The position numbers were made by a program, and so were the translations under genes. A DNA stretch of 64,000 nucleotides. Origin: Marisa cornuarietis. Taxonomy: Eukaryota > Mollusca > Gastropoda > Architaenioglossa > Ampullariidae. The notes below the pieces were generated by a model, which had not been told where the DNA came from, did not search any database, and saw only the letters and a program-made list of their open reading frames with translations. Within the stretch, counting starts at the first letter, position 1, and each line of letters opens with the position of its first letter. Positions 23,283-34,812 of the stretch are shown one piece after another. The stretch spans positions 1,614,501-1,678,500 of the forward strand of contig SMMW01000040.1 of NCBI GenBank assembly GCA_004794655.1, given 5' to 3'.

Positions 23283-24280
23283 TATTCAATCAGATATGAG
23301 TAGAGACAGAGACAAGGACAGAAAATATGATTCCGGCGCAAAGAAAGCAAAACAGAGGAGAGAGTGAGACGAATTCGGAAGAAGTCAAAGAGGGTCTTTC
23401 GAAAATTTCTTAGTGATTAGGCATTCCTCAGCTTTATCAAATCATCTCCTGGAGGAAACCACAAAGTGCCGATACAAATTAAGCAGGAGAAGAATCTTAA
23501 TGAGCGACCTGATGCTCCACTTTCGTTTATTACGTGCAGTGATTTGGATAATCAAACTATTGAGCAACAGAAAACTTTTTCTGCCAAGGATGGTGAAGCC
23601 ACTGAATATGACATCAACGAAAACAAGAACGAATGTTCAGCTACTAGTGAAGTGTTTCAAAGTAGTTTAGACTCTGAACAGGACACTGATGACCACAAGG
23701 CAGGCCATGCAGAGGAAGAACTGCTGCTGGTGACACAAACATAGATATATATGACCCCGGTAACTGGAACCACGTGAACATGTGAGAGCATTGTTACTAT
23801 GTTGGTGGAGAAAGGCCCTTTAAGAATTACTAGCGAATGGCGGGTTCCGCTGAATGAGAAAAATATGTATTTTTCTCCTGGCTAATGGGCAATGTGTAGA
23901 CAGAAAATGATTGGTATACGCCAAAGCCAAATATGCGGCCTTTTGCTTTTGTTGCAAATTATACGCCCGTGACAATAACCAAACAATAAACTAACACAGG
24001 GCGGTAACCGCGATTGGAAGCTTTTTTCCACGAATCTAAAAAATCATGAAATTTTCAAAGACCACATCACAAACTTAAAACTGTGGCTGGAATTTCAATA
24101 ACGGTTAGCTACAAAAACTGGTCAACGATGGAAGAAGAAAACAGCCAAATAGAAAATATTTATATTTAAAGTACAAGTAGTACAGTGTACTATGTGTCCA
24201 ATGCAGTATGAAAACAATGTACAGAACTTACGTGTCTGGTGCGGAAGTGAATAATCTATTTTGAAAAATATTTTGACTAT
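23283..24280 (+). pseudogene. Second hAT family, 5' part of ZMYM1/DUF4371-like transposase
   Basis: The frame opens near 23296 with a basic MSRDRDKDRK..AKKAKQRRE stretch, then DEFGRSQRGSFENFL, which fits the start of ZMYM1-like hAT transposases. Further blocks appear in shifted frames: DPGNWNHVNM near 23755, KGPLRITSEWRVPLNEKNMY near 23815-23870, and a DRKW..FCFCC-like stretch near 23900-23950. It differs clearly from the hAT at 3881-9447. The rest of the transposase is absent. Confidence 0.65.
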
Positions 24281-24572
24281 TCCCACATGACATGTTGGGC
24301 AAACGTGAAGCCGTGAACGCTGTCAACTGTTCAGAAGATTTAAACGACTTGTCTTGGAAAAGCTAAGAGTATTCCATTAAAAATACTAAATGTAACGTCA
24401 TAAAAAATTAGTATACATACCTTGAGACGAGAGGCGATTTGCACTTGACTCGACCTCGTCTCGTCAGGCAAACACCGCCTCGGAATGTTATGCGCATCTG
24501 GTTCCGCGAAATGTATACTACTGTTATAAATCTGATATGGTTATTCACTTTTCGGAACACAGCCAGCACTTT
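24281..24572. other. Unassigned stretch
   Basis: No gene or repeat recognised; likely the decayed end of the hAT at 23283-24280. Confidence 0.35.
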
Positions 24573-24899
24573 TTATTGCCCTTCTGTGGTGCTGTTTCGT
24601 TGTGGTGCTATGGTCGTCATAGTTGTTAGATCTGTCAATTTGCTGCCTCGCTGCGTGTAGTCAACCCGGCTGGTCTGGCTACTGTGAGCTACATGCACCG
24701 GAAGTGTGTTCCCTGAAGACTGCTGATCTGTTATCGGGGAAGGTCGAATGTCTGTAGTAACAGAGGGAGTTTCCGTGACGTCATCCGGGAATATCTCGCA
24801 GGAAACTGTGTCAGGGGTCGTCTCAGCTGTAAGGGGCTGTATCATAGCTGGGTCACTGCTTGTAGTTGGAGTGCCACTAACTGATACAAGGTCAATCAT
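24573..24899 (-). other. Thr/Ser-rich open frame, possible mucin-like exon
   Basis: A 108-residue minus-strand frame dominated by Thr, Ser and Pro, without predicted domains. The composition would suit an O-glycosylated extracellular stalk. No paralogue occurs elsewhere in the window and no clear splice signals were located around it, so it could equally be a chance frame. Confidence 0.2.
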
Positions 24900-25221
24900 T
24901 AACTCTCACATCCATTCGCACACCAGCTTAGCTCTCAGTTGTTACAGCTGTCCTCGTACTGCCAGTCGCTCCTGCCTCCATACACGTTGAGAGCTCGTGG
25001 TGAGGTGAGAAGCAATACTTCAGTCCACACATACACACACTGCTATACATCATTAAATAGCCTGTTTGAGGAAGTCTCTTTTCCCGTTGTTTATATATTC
25101 TACATTGTAGCATTAAACATTTCGTGTTCTGGTTGACATCTAAAAAAATATGTGATTTCGCTTACCATGACATTATCATATTGTTTAATTAACACATTAT
25201 TTCTTAATTATTTTTTCTCAG
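24900..25221. other. Possible intron or intergenic DNA
   Basis: No gene recognised. It ends in a pyrimidine-rich TTATTTTTTCTCAG tract that would serve as the acceptor of the candidate exon that follows. Confidence 0.35.
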
Positions 25222-25290
25222 CTTGTCTTGGCTTGTTCTGGTTGGCAGTTTGTTTCTGCTGATTCTGCTGGTGATTGCGATGCAGGGGAG
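25222..25290 (+). CDS. Candidate exon encoding a transmembrane segment
   Basis: A 69-nt segment bounded by a polypyrimidine tract plus CAG and by a GTAAGC donor. In one phase it encodes WLVLVGSLFLLILLVIAMQG, a strong single membrane span; a second phase is also open. It ends with two bases of a codon, and the candidate exon at 26269-26533 starts with the matching one base, so the two could be spliced in frame. The evidence is the splice motifs and the phase only. No transcript or family support is available. Confidence 0.3.
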
Positions 25291-26268
25291 GTAAGCACTC
25301 CAATTCCGCCAATCACTTCTCTGTATTTTTATCTCCCTTTCCTCTCATTGACTCCCTCATCATCTCTTACTGTTCTTTGTAACAACTTTCAGCAAAAGCT
25401 CTAAGTTTACTTGTCAGTTATTAATTCATCATCATCAGTTGAACGAGCATTAACAGCACTGTAACATTAGAAGGGAGAAAAGCACAGATAAAACTGGGAC
25501 CCCCACTCCCAGACGATCTGCTTTTCAACCTGTGAGTATGCAACTACAAACTGCTGTTTCTCAACCTGTTAGCATGGGGCCACAGCCTGCTGCTCGACCT
25601 CTTGGACTGCGACGGTAGCTTGCATCACAGTTGTTGGCCATACCACAGAGATCCAGTGAAGGTACTACACTGCACACTACTTCCTAGAGTACTATTCAGA
25701 CCCACTATCCCAAGCAGCACAGTTACGTTTTCTTAAAGTTCATAATGTTCTAGCGAATTCAAGTCCGTGTTTTTGTACCACAAACAACAGTCAAAACTAT
25801 GTGGTTTCCTTCATTGACCTGTTTACACATGGAATCTTCCACAACCTTCCTCAATGGGTCAAATAAAGATAAATGGAACTATTTCTAACATAAAATTCTT
25901 TGCTACTCCTCAGCATTTACATTACTACAGTCCATGTTTGCTTAAATGGTTGAAGTCATATAAAGTGACAGACTATGCATGCCAATTTTCCTTTGACACA
26001 GAAAAGTGCAGATATTTATAGCAAAGAACTAATTAAAAATCTTTATTTGCAGATCACATTCTCACTGCTTCAGGTGCCAACTATATGACTAGTAAGTTTA
26101 TTTTCTGGCTCCCTCTATAATTTTATTAATACTAAACAAATATTAATGTTGATTACTTGTATCTTCTTATCATTCTGAAGCGTCTGTTAAATTTTAAAAA
26201 TATTGTCCATAACCTAAAATGCCTCATTTATGATCAGATAAGGACTAATAATAATATTTTGATTGCAG
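25291..26268. other. Candidate intron
   Basis: Contains one stretch (about 25480-25685) with a mostly open Gln/Pro/Ser-rich frame broken by a stop, which could be a decayed or alternative exon. The 3' end has a TTTTGATTGCAG acceptor. Confidence 0.3.
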
Positions 26269-26536
26269 ATACTCTGGTGACCAGCCTCATAAAGACCGTA
26301 GTAAAAATAAAATGCAAAAGGAGCTTCTAAAACATATATCACAACAGTTAATCCAGAACACAATCCTTCTGCAAAATCTGTCTACTCAAGGGATGACTCT
26401 GGCAGCAGTTCCGGATGGGTTGTCGCTACCGCTCAAATCCCACGAGGAAGTCAATCAACTGAAGGAGAACACTTTTTGGGCAACTAGCCTGGGACCCAGC
26501 ATCTCCAGACTCTTGGATATAAATAAATATTAGCTC
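26269..26536 (+). CDS. Candidate terminal exon, coiled-coil-like, possible DUF4806-type fragment
   Basis: After a GATTGCAG acceptor the frame reads about 88 residues to a TAG stop at 26531-26533 region: a charged start, a helical KELLKHISQQLIQNTILLQN stretch, then VPDGLSLPLKSHEEVNQLKE. The LPL-x-S-x-EEV-x-x-L pattern resembles the segment before the DUF4806 domain of many invertebrate proteins, but the domain itself is absent. It may be the cytoplasmic tail of a small membrane protein if joined to the span at 25222-25290, or a DUF4806 pseudogene fragment. It ends about 150 bp before the repeat composite. Confidence 0.35.
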
Positions 26537-26688
26537 ATTGCGGTCGCACTGGTTATTAATCTTTTGCTTTCATGTAAATATGATGTAAATGACTTGTTGA
26601 ATCGTGTCTATCGTTCACTTGCTGGTATTTATCAAGAGTAAGAGATGAGTGATTGAATGTGTGAAAGATATAAGATTGTTGTTTGGTG

Positions 26689-27564
26689 TGCTCAGTGGTG
26701 GTGAGAGTGAAAGCTTGGGACAAGGCGAAGAATGATAAGTGTTTCGAATGGAGCTTCTGCAGGTTTGATGAGGGTTTTGAGCTGGGCTCCTGCGGGTTTG
26801 GTGACAGGTGGTTGAGGTATATTGAAGGGTTTGAGGAGGGGTGAATGAGGTATAGGGGTGGGGAAATTACGGGTAGGCCTCCGAAAACCCACAAGGTGCC
26901 CATGCAGATCCCGTTTTCATCCCCCTACGGGCTAGAAGTGTACTATCCTTTAAGGGCCCGACACCTTATCCCGTAGGGGGCCCAAGAACTCTTGCAGGGT
27001 GGGAAGGAACTCTTCTCATAGCTTCATGAAGTGTTACTGTATGGGCTTCTTTGTTTCTCTCTTCACAATACGCAAAGGATTCTTAAGCAAAATGCGGTGG
27101 CTACCAGTCCAGCTACTTGAATTTCTTCCACTAAATAGATTTTTCTGCAACAACTGTAATACTCTATCCATTAGTTAAAGTTTCCCTTTCAGTTTTGATA
27201 GTTTCTCTTACAGAATATTAATCTTATCAATAATATTAATCTTATAAATTACATTCTGATGCCCAGGGCAGAACAGATGCTCATACCAGCTATCTTCATG
27301 ACATGTAGTCTGTCCATTTAATTTTTTAAATGTCAAGATTAATATGTCAATTGTTTTGTCATTGTGTAACGTTATTTTCCTTAGTTATGTAATCGGTTAT
27401 TTTGTGAATAATTGTAGTGTTTTGTCCTGTTGTCTTTGAAGACTTAACAAGTCTTTTAACTCATTGTTTGCAACCAGGTACCCTCAAACTCTTACCAACT
27501 CCATACTGTTACCCACTTATTTTGTTTTGCTGATCTCTTGCACTAGGATTTCTTTTATGTCAGC
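26689..27564. repeat. 5' part of LINE/hAT composite, copy 2
   Basis: Direct copy of 1-489, plus about 500 bp (27137-27640) that copy 1 lacks. No recognised coding content. The left boundary is not exactly known because copy 1 begins at the window edge. Confidence 0.65.
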
Positions 27565-27829
27565 ATGCCATGCAAATCAATTATGTTATTTGTTACTAAC
27601 CCAATTCCAATTATAACTCAGGAGTCTTTCAGGATTATTACATTTAATGGTAATGGATTAAGCAATGGCAGCAAGAGAAAAGATATATTCAACTTCTTGA
27701 GACAAATGAGTCACGATATCTATTTCCTACAAGAAACACACTTGAAAGAGTCCTTAGAGAGTTTGTGCGGGACAGCTGGGGCTAAACCTTATGATTTGAA
27801 GGTGCTGATTCCAACAAGAATGGTGTTGC

Positions 27830-27893
<64 letters not shown>

Positions 27894-28792
27894 GTCATCA
27901 TCATCGTCATCGTCATCATCATCGTCGTCGTCATCATCATCATCATTATCATCATCATCAATTTTAACATTAATTATACAATGTTCGATGGCTGTTCTAT
28001 CATATTGGACATAGCTCTTAAAGAAAAGAATCTCATTAGTTAATTTATATAGACCAAGTGACAATGACAACCCTAACTTTTTATATCAAAGAAAATTATC
28101 TTGAAAAAATGGAAACGGGATTATTATAGTAGGTGGAGACTGAAATTTTATATTAAATATAAAATTGATGTACAAAGCTACGCTGTTATAAACCGACCAA
28201 AAACAAGAATAAGAATTAAAAATGTAATGACTTATTGGAGCCTAACTGACATTTATAGAGAACTTTACCCAAACAATCATGAATTTACGTGGCGAAGGTT
28301 TAACTCAATTAAGCAAGACCGACTGGACTACTCTCTGCTCTCCTACCATGTCATGCATAAAGTAAATGGGTGTAAAATTACTGTAAAATTACAGCGGGTT
28401 ACAGGTCAGACCACGTGATAGTAACCTTGCTACTTCAGCAGGAACAATTTAAATGAGATAGGCATTTTTGGAAAGTTTAACAATTCATTGTTAAGGGATA
28501 AAAAGTATATTGAAAAAATCAATAATCTAATAAATGATATTAAAAATATTCAATTCCAAGATACAACTCTGAGAGACTTCACTTAGTCCCATTCAATGAC
28601 GTCCAAGTAACTCTCTCAGACCAGCTTTCCTTCGAAATACTTCTCTTTTACATTCGTGAATACACGGTATGGTACTCTTCTTACAAGAAGAAAACCGAAA
28701 GAGAAAAATATCTTTTAGACGGACCAAATAAAGCTGAATAAAATTATTCTGTAATGACAATCCAAGATATAGATAACATCAGAAATGAGTTA
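27565..28792 (+). pseudogene. L1/Tx1-like LINE, endonuclease domain and linker (copy 2, dead)
   Basis: The frame opens near 27620 with FRIITFNGNGLSNGSKRKDI and continues to FLQETHLKESLESLC, the start of the LINE apurinic endonuclease. A giant ATC array then splits the domain. After it come NFNINYTMFDGCSIILDIAL, a shifted LVNLYRPSDNDNP, the GGD-x-N block near 28133-28147 with a stop for the Trp, and QDRLDYSLLSYHV near 28315-28350. The linker to 28790 has further stops. The layout equals copy 1 but this copy is better preserved at the start. Confidence 0.75.
27832..27962. repeat. Expanded (ATC)n microsatellite inside the endonuclease domain
   Basis: About 43 ATC units with a few GTC interruptions near 27892-27935. 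Copy 1 has only about four at the same codon position, so this array grew after the composite was duplicated. It creates long artificial poly-Ser and poly-Asp frames on the two strands. Confidence 0.95.
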
Positions 28793-29814
28793 CAGAGCTC
28801 GCGGCACTCTACTTCCTTTTTCACACAAAAAGGCCCGGCCAACGATTCCAACGTTTAATGTTTTAAAAGAAAGAAAGAGAATGGTAAAGAGAAATAATGA
28901 AACTGTCTAAAACTGATGGACAGTTAGGGTATCCCCGGCAATGTCAGCTGTCTGCTTTGTCGAGCAAAACATAAAGATCCACGTGGAACACAACAGTAGA
29001 TCCCGGCTTGTAGATCAGCCTTGCTGTAGATAATCCTCGGACTATGACGATTCAGCACTGCCCTTCGGCAGGAGTGTTTCAGTGTCTGTAGTTACCGCTG
29101 TGCAAGTCCCTAGAGTGTCAGGGATCTCACATGAATTCCACTCAGAAGTAGAGTCCTCGTCGGATTGCAATGAGCATCTGCCGTTTCCGTGTCACCCAGT
29201 TATCGCTAGAGAGTTGCTGCAGAAGGGCTTGATGATGATGGAATTATAATGCTCAGGTATCCATTCAGAAGAATGCTCATTGCGCAGCAAAAACAGAAGA
29301 GAAGAAAAAATAAAATAACAGGAAAGCAAATAAAATAATAAAGAGAGGAGTAGAGTCCCTGACGGATCGCAGCGAATTCCTGCCGCCTCCGTGTCACCCG
29401 ATTCTCATCAACGGCTCGCCTGTTACAAGTCCTTCACTGACCTCATGTCTTGTCTAAAGTGTATTTCAGCTGAATGCTGGGGAAACGTTAAGCTGACTAA
29501 CATAGGTCTGCTTTTCCCGGCTTAGACCAATGGGACGCTAGGCTAGGTGCAGTCGGTTTACCTTGTGGTGTAGTCGGAATGGATTCTCAACTGAATTAGA
29601 CCGTGTCAGCCGAAATAACACCACGCCGTGTGGAATTCAAGATTAAATCTTGTTTACAAAAGAAGTCTGGAATTCCCCTATCACTTCATATAGTGATGTA
29701 ATTTTGTGATTTGCGTCACACGGTCACGTGGCTTCCCGAGAACGTGCCACTGATCTACCTATGCTTTGAACAACTAATAAAAATAAAAAGGAATTTGAGC
29801 CGCGAAATGTTACA
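28793..29814. repeat. E1 repeat inside the LINE (copy 2)
   Basis: Same insertion as 1488-2613, with its right terminus preserved (GCCGCGAAATGTTACA, 29799-29814), the same terminus as in units B and C. It carries the L2-type tail fragment at 29230-29345 flanked by an imperfect duplication of E1 sequence. Confidence 0.65.
29230..29345 (-). mobile_element. L2/CR1-like LINE 3' tail fragment
   Basis: Copy of the fragment at 2108-2225, minus strand with a short (CAT)n tail at its left edge. Confidence 0.55.
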
Positions 29815-30640
29815 GGTACAGCGGCTGTTAGAGGGACAAAAACCTACAATGTACTCCTGTAACTTGGAAAACAGGAATTTATAAGCAAAACAATGAGTTT
29901 TTTAGATAAAAGGGTTGACACTACCATATCTAATCAGAAAGAGATATTAAATGAAAAATATAAATTTTTCGAAACACTGTATAGCTACAAGGACGTAGAG
30001 GATATGGATACTTAATGCATCAAAGCTGTCCCCAGACGATGATGCTGGCTTACAAGAAGGCAAAAATCACAGTCAAAAAACAATATCAGTACAAAAGGAC
30101 ATGAAAACAAAACATTACTGGCCCAGATGGATTTACTCCATAATGCTATCAGTTTTTTAACTGATCTTGGAAGTTTTCTGGATCTCTCTTTGAATGAAGG
30201 TTAGTTGAAAGGCCAACTATCAATAACCCAGACTCAGGGAGTGATAGTTTGTACCGCGCCCCGCAAAAAAAAACAAACAAAACTCAAACAGTTTAAAAAA
30301 ATTGGACACCAATCTCACTGCTAGCTTTTTCTTATAAGATACATGTACTCTCAGCATGCATTGCTAAACGCTTACAGCAATTACTTCCACAGATAATCCA
30401 TAAATCAAAGAAATGCTTCATTAAAGGAAGATACAAAGGGGTAAATGTTGTATACTATACGAACTACTTTTGAAAGCTGAAAAAGAACGCGTTCAAGGCT
30501 TATTCCTTATGGTTGACTTTGAAAAGGCTTAAGACAGCGTGGCCTGGGTGTTTATTGAAAAGGCACTCAAGTTTTTTCATTTACCTTTAACAGTCATTAG
30601 TTGGCTACAAACTGTATAATAATGCATCGTCCAGTGAGCT
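29815..30640 (+). pseudogene. L1/Tx1-like LINE, reverse-transcriptase N-terminal half (copy 2)
   Basis: Parallel to 2614-3400: a DGFTP block near 30128, LSITQTQGVIVC near 30220-30250, and motif A near 30505-30540. The Leu/Phe codon of motif A is a stop here (GAAAAGGCTTAAGACAGC), whereas copy 1 reads through. The catalytic YADD region is deleted in both copies. Confidence 0.7.
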
Positions 30641-31394
30641 TATACATAATATCCTTTTATATTAATATCCTTTCAAGAAAACATCCAACAATGAAGGGAA
30701 CAAACTTTCTACTATATAAGGGCATAATACATGTAAGCAGACAATATCAAAACAAATCGGGATGTTTACTGACTAGAAAGGAACAAACTCCGAATGGTCT
30801 TGTATGGTCACTCATTGGCAAAGACAACCGTGCTTTGAAGTTAATGCTCTAACACTGGAGTCTCTAAGTAGAATCTTAAGTTTGATAAACTAGATTGGAA
30901 AACTGTTTTTGTGTTGTTCTATAAAACTACCCTTGACACCCAGTTAAGATGGTTCCAAACAAGACTATGGCACAAGATTCTCCCGACACAGAAATATCTT
31001 TCAATTTGTAAACTAGGTGACTCTCCTATGTGCCGCCTATGTCATGACGAGATAAAGACCTTAGAGCATCTTTTTTGGCATTGCCAGATTACCCAGAGAT
31101 TTTGGAAAGAACTTATCGACCTGCTACACCATACATGCAAACACACACACACACACACACACACAAACAAACAAACACACACACACACACAAATCGACTA
31201 CATTAAGTGAAGAAAGTATTCTCTTTGGTATGGCCCCCAAAATTCTAAAAGATAAAGTAATGGACAGTATAATATTTTCAGCCACGTTCTTTTTATCTAT
31301 AAGACTTTGTCATGTACAGCTTGCATTTTTATATATTCTATAGCATAGTTTTATCAACAAGAAAATGTTGCGAGCAAACAGCATCATTACATTG
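30641..31394 (+). pseudogene. L1/Tx1-like LINE, C-terminal zf-RVT domain and 3' end (copy 2)
   Basis: An open frame 30911-31135 reads LRWFQTRLWHKILPTQKYLS, then C-x2-C and TLEHLFWHCQITQRFWKEL, the zinc-binding C-terminus of L1-type LINEs. A (CA)n run (31139-31190) interrupts it. A last block near 31205-31310 (ILFGMAPKILKDK) still resembles the extreme C-terminus. The hAT begins at 31395 in the LINE 3' end. Confidence 0.75.
31139..31191. repeat. (CA)n microsatellite
   Basis: Two CA runs separated by CAAA units, inside the LINE C-terminal remnant and absent from copy 1. Confidence 0.9.
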
Positions 31395-32862
31395 CAGAGC
31401 CGGCTTTAGGTGTAAGCAAACTAGACAGCCGCCTTTTAGAGAAAAAATTGCAAAACTTGAATCAAATCTCAAACATAGTAGAGCTCTTTGGTTCTATGTC
31501 TACTCCCCTAGCTCTAAGTCTCTACTTTTGCAGAGTCTGGTCAAGTTGGCAGCTGGGGGCTGATTCGTTGGTGGCGAGGGCGGATGTCGCTGATTGGCGC
31601 GCGCTGGTATTGCTGTCCTTCAGGCCCGAGGCACATTACCCCTGCACATTACCCCTGCCGGGAAATGTAAAAGGAAGGAAGAAGCGCAGCGAAGGAGATC
31701 CGAGTTGACCAGACTAGAGCAGTTCCATGTGGTAGATGGCCCTGTAATGACAGTGTCCTTGTCACAGTATGACTCAAGGTTTATTCACGAATGTTTACTT
31801 GTTAGACTACCTATGTTAAAAGACCCTTGTTTCTCCCTTTTGGTGAAAATGTTGAAACGTTATTTCGAGTCTGCCAGCGCATTTCATCATCATCATCATC
31901 ATCAATCATCAATCATCATCATCAAAACGCAAACGAAAAGCGGAGGAGGAAGCGTTTTTTAACACAAAGAGGTGCTTTATTATTACTCGTCAGCCGCAAC
32001 CACATTCGGCAGCATCAACTTCGGATACTCAGAACGAAGAAGATACACAATCTTCTTTCCAATCACTAACAAGTGGTCGAAGTAGTCAGATGGCTTTAGA
32101 AGAAGTGGTTAATGAGTCACCTCATTTGCAGGAAGAAGTCATGGACACGTGTCGGAAGATGCAGGTTCAAGCGATGCAGACGAAAGCCAGCATATCGACT
32201 TCGATTAAAAAGATCCAGGCTTATGGCCATCTTCAATTAGCAATAAAGAAGTTTTTACTTAGTCGAAAAAGGACCGTTTCGTGATTCTGGAACAAAGTAT
32301 CCGCAAGAGTTCTGAGAAGTGGCATTTCTCTATGGCATTCCTTTTGAGGAAGTTACGAAATGGTGAATGATCAGATCGTCATTGGCTGGTTTATTCGAAC
32401 CATAAAAATGCTTTATTTTGTGTTTGCTGACGATTGTTCTCAGATCTAAAAATCAAGCTAACAATTGAAGGAAACGGCGATTTGAAAAACGTCCAGTGTT
32501 CTAGCTGCTCATGAATCATCCATGAAGCACATTTGAAAAAAGAAACTCAGCACTGGAACAATGTTTTATAAAGAATCACTTCAATTGTGCGGTTTCTTGC
32601 AGAACGGAATTTAGCACTTCGTGGCACTGTGGATCGATTGTTTCAACCAAACAAGGGAAATTTTTTGGGATTGTTAGGAAAGTACGATTCATGCATAGAA
32701 GAGCATTTACGACGTATAAAAAAACGAAAAAAATTCATGATCATTACTTGGGCAAAATAATTCAAAATGAGGTAATTAATCTGATCGGTGATGTTGCCTT
32801 GAAAAGAATTGTAAATAATGTTCAAAATTTGAAATATTACTCCATTATTTTGGACTGCAAAA
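31395..32862 (+). pseudogene. hAT transposon, 5' half with 5' terminus (copy 2)
   Basis: Begins with CAGAGCCGGCTTTAGG (31395-31410), the hAT terminal repeat that mirrors the end at 9447. Leader, (ATC)n near 31883-31924, then FLTQRGALL, a well-preserved ALEEVVNESPHLQEEVM frame from 32090, and KKIHDHYLGKIIQNEVINLI near 32725-32790, which is typical of ZMYM1/DUF4371 hAT proteins. Homology to copy 1 stops at about 32862, and the C-terminal half is absent. Confidence 0.75.
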
Positions 32863-33000
32863 CACCTGACGACAGGCTGACATTTACAATATTTGTGATG
32901 GCAGGAAGTAGAGTATCTAGGCACTCAAGCAGAAGGCTTGTGGGCATCGGATCTAACTCGCAAGTTGTTGGTTTAGCTTATAGAATAACCGCTTTCACAT
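32863..33000. other. Unassigned junction sequence
   Basis: About 140 bp between the truncated hAT and the LINE fragment; no feature recognised. Confidence 0.4.
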
Positions 33001-33660
33001 GTCTCAGAGACTGGTAGGAACTTGGTCATGGAGCATCCTGGGAGGGTCATCACAGGAGATGCTGTCAAGCGCCGACACAGAGTCTAAAGATGATCGAATG
33101 TCCAATATCTTGCTGGTGAAATAATCACTAAAAACTTGTGGCAGCAGTGAAGCAGGGTAGGCAGTAGGCAGTGGTGTTGCTGTCTTAGATCCAGTCATTT
33201 GATTGCAAATGGCAAAGAGCTTTTGGGAGGAGGTGCAGTTAATTATTTGGCCCTGAAGATATGATGCTTTAGCCGCATAAATGCGTTTTGCAACGCTTCG
33301 CTTTGCGGTATTATAAATTTCTTTGTGGATGGCGAGTCCAGTCTTCCGCCAAACACGTTCAGCACGCCGGCGCGTGCAGTTCAGGTCACGGAGTTCGACG
33401 CGGATCTGTGAATACCAAGGCGCACATTTAGACTGGCGCATCAGACGTCGAGACACTGGGGCGTGGTCATCAACTACTCTACGCAAAACACAGTCAAGTT
33501 GCTCGGCAGAGGGTGTTGGAGGAGCGCCATCTGCAGCTGTGCTTTGAATGCTAGCCTATCCACATTTTGTAATGACCGAGTGGGTCTGAAAACTGGCGCC
33601 GATGATGGGCATTTGCGATCCAGTTCGATTAGTACAGAGTAGTGGTCAGATGAGAGCTCA
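33001..33660 (-). pseudogene. L2/CR1-like LINE, endonuclease end and linker
   Basis: On the minus strand the frame starts with the end of the endonuclease (SSDHYSVLIELD near 33640) and continues as a good open frame (33004-33486) typical of the L2 linker: APWYSQIRVELRDLNCTRRR, AERVWRKTGLAIHKEIYN and FSDYFTSKILDIRSSL. Reverse transcriptase is missing from this piece. It abuts the outer edge of receptor unit B to within a few bases, so it marks a breakpoint. Confidence 0.75.
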
Positions 33661-33733
33661 TATCAACATTCCTCCATTGACATATGCACGAATGTTTTGG
33701 CAACATCAATGACTGTACAATTATAAGCACAGT

Positions 33734-34690
33734 TTACAGAGTATTTTTGAGCTCCTGTCTGTATTTAAAACCTGTCAGAATAAAAAGAAAGAAGGTGGTA
33801 GCAAAACGTATTGTCCCCAACACCTCTATGAATGTTACCGCAATCTGCTCTCTTTTAAACCGTTGATAGTCCAATGTTTTGTCAGAAGACACATAGTAGA
33901 CGACTGTTAGGAGAAAATTTGGCAAAGAGGTAATGAAGCCAAAAATGGACAGGACCGTGACAGTGCCCAGCAGATGGCGAGCACCCTCATCGCGCATGCC
34001 CAAGTGTTTATCCTGACGAAGGGCCAAAACGCTTTGCGCGTTTTTTACACTCGAGAAAACCTTCGATACGAGAATCACATTGCTGAGTAGAAGGGCAGTC
34101 ACAGGAACCCCTTCGAAAACGATATTTTCTGTCCACCACCAGTAGTGTTCAAGAAACTGCAAGTACTCTGCTTCAGCTGCCAGACATATTAGCCCGATAG
34201 TAATATTTGTTCTGCCCCAACGCTGTCCAACAAGGTTATACCCGTACAGCACATGCGCATGGACGCTCAGGCTGACTAGAAACAGAGTCCCGATAATAAC
34301 AAAATTTCGTTTTCTCGTGACCAGTGCACTAACACGGTGTGGCCACATCACGGCTAACGCACGTTGACTGGATATGAATGTTATTAGCAGCTTACTAAAA
34401 GTGTAAGCAACAAATGGAACTAAGAAAGTAATTTTACAGATGGCCGCCGGCATCTCCTTCATAGATTTGTACGACTCCACAAGACTTCTTAATGTGTCCG
34501 AACAAATATAACAGAGATCTGATACCGCGAGCAAGAGAAACGAAATGTGGATGGTTGATCTACTTTTCCGGAGCCTGAATGATATCAGAATGAGCATAGT
34601 GTTGTTGAATACTCCTATAGCAAAAAGAATATGCAAATATACAACCCAAAAAGTCCGTAGGTTTCTTTTGAAATCGATGTAATCAAGCAT
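33734..34690 (-). CDS. Rhodopsin-class GPCR, putative chemosensory receptor (unit B), lesions at both ends
   Basis: 318 open residues that align from Met41 of the unit A and C receptors through the seventh span and FLFILTGFKYRQE. TM2 LAVSD, the Cys pair, the SSQR box (SSHR in A) and the loop 2 glycosylation site are kept. One extra T near 34730 shifts the frame of the N-terminal 40 residues, so the normal start at about 34812 is out of frame and only the internal Met is usable. An A run near 33748 is two bases shorter than in A and C, ending the protein three residues after a changed tail. All seven spans remain, so it may still be functional with a shorter tail, or be a young pseudogene. Confidence 0.7.
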   Translation of the reverse strand: MLDYIDFKRNLRTFWVVYLHILFAIGVFNNTMLILISFRLRKSRSTIHISFLLLAVSDLCYICSDTLRSLVESYKSMKEMPAAICKITFLVPFVAYTFSKLLITFISSQRALAVMWPHRVSALVTRKRNFVIIGTLFLVSLSVHAHVLYGYNLVGQRWGRTNITIGLICLAAEAEYLQFLEHYWWWTENIVFEGVPVTALLLSNVILVSKVFSSVKNAQSVLALRQDKHLGMRDEGARHLLGTVTVLSIFGFITSLPNFLLTVVYYVSSDKTLDYQRFKREQIAVTFIEVLGTIRFATTFFLFILTGFKYRQELKNTL

Positions 34691-34812
34691 TTCATAATAA
34701 AATTCTGTTATATTTATCCCAGGCGAATGTTACAAGTGTTTCTGTGGTCTCCGTCACCACAGAGTTAATTTTGGTGACAATTTTTGCGCTCATTGTTGAT
34801 CCTTCTGCCATT

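Noticed and set aside
27782..28070. Poly-Met, poly-Asp and poly-Ser frames
   Set aside because: They are translations of the ATC array inside a dead LINE; likewise the poly-His, poly-Ile and poly-Met frames at 42569-42934.
33004..33486. 160-residue open frame as a host gene
   Set aside because: Its sequence is the linker of an L2-type LINE between endonuclease and reverse transcriptase.
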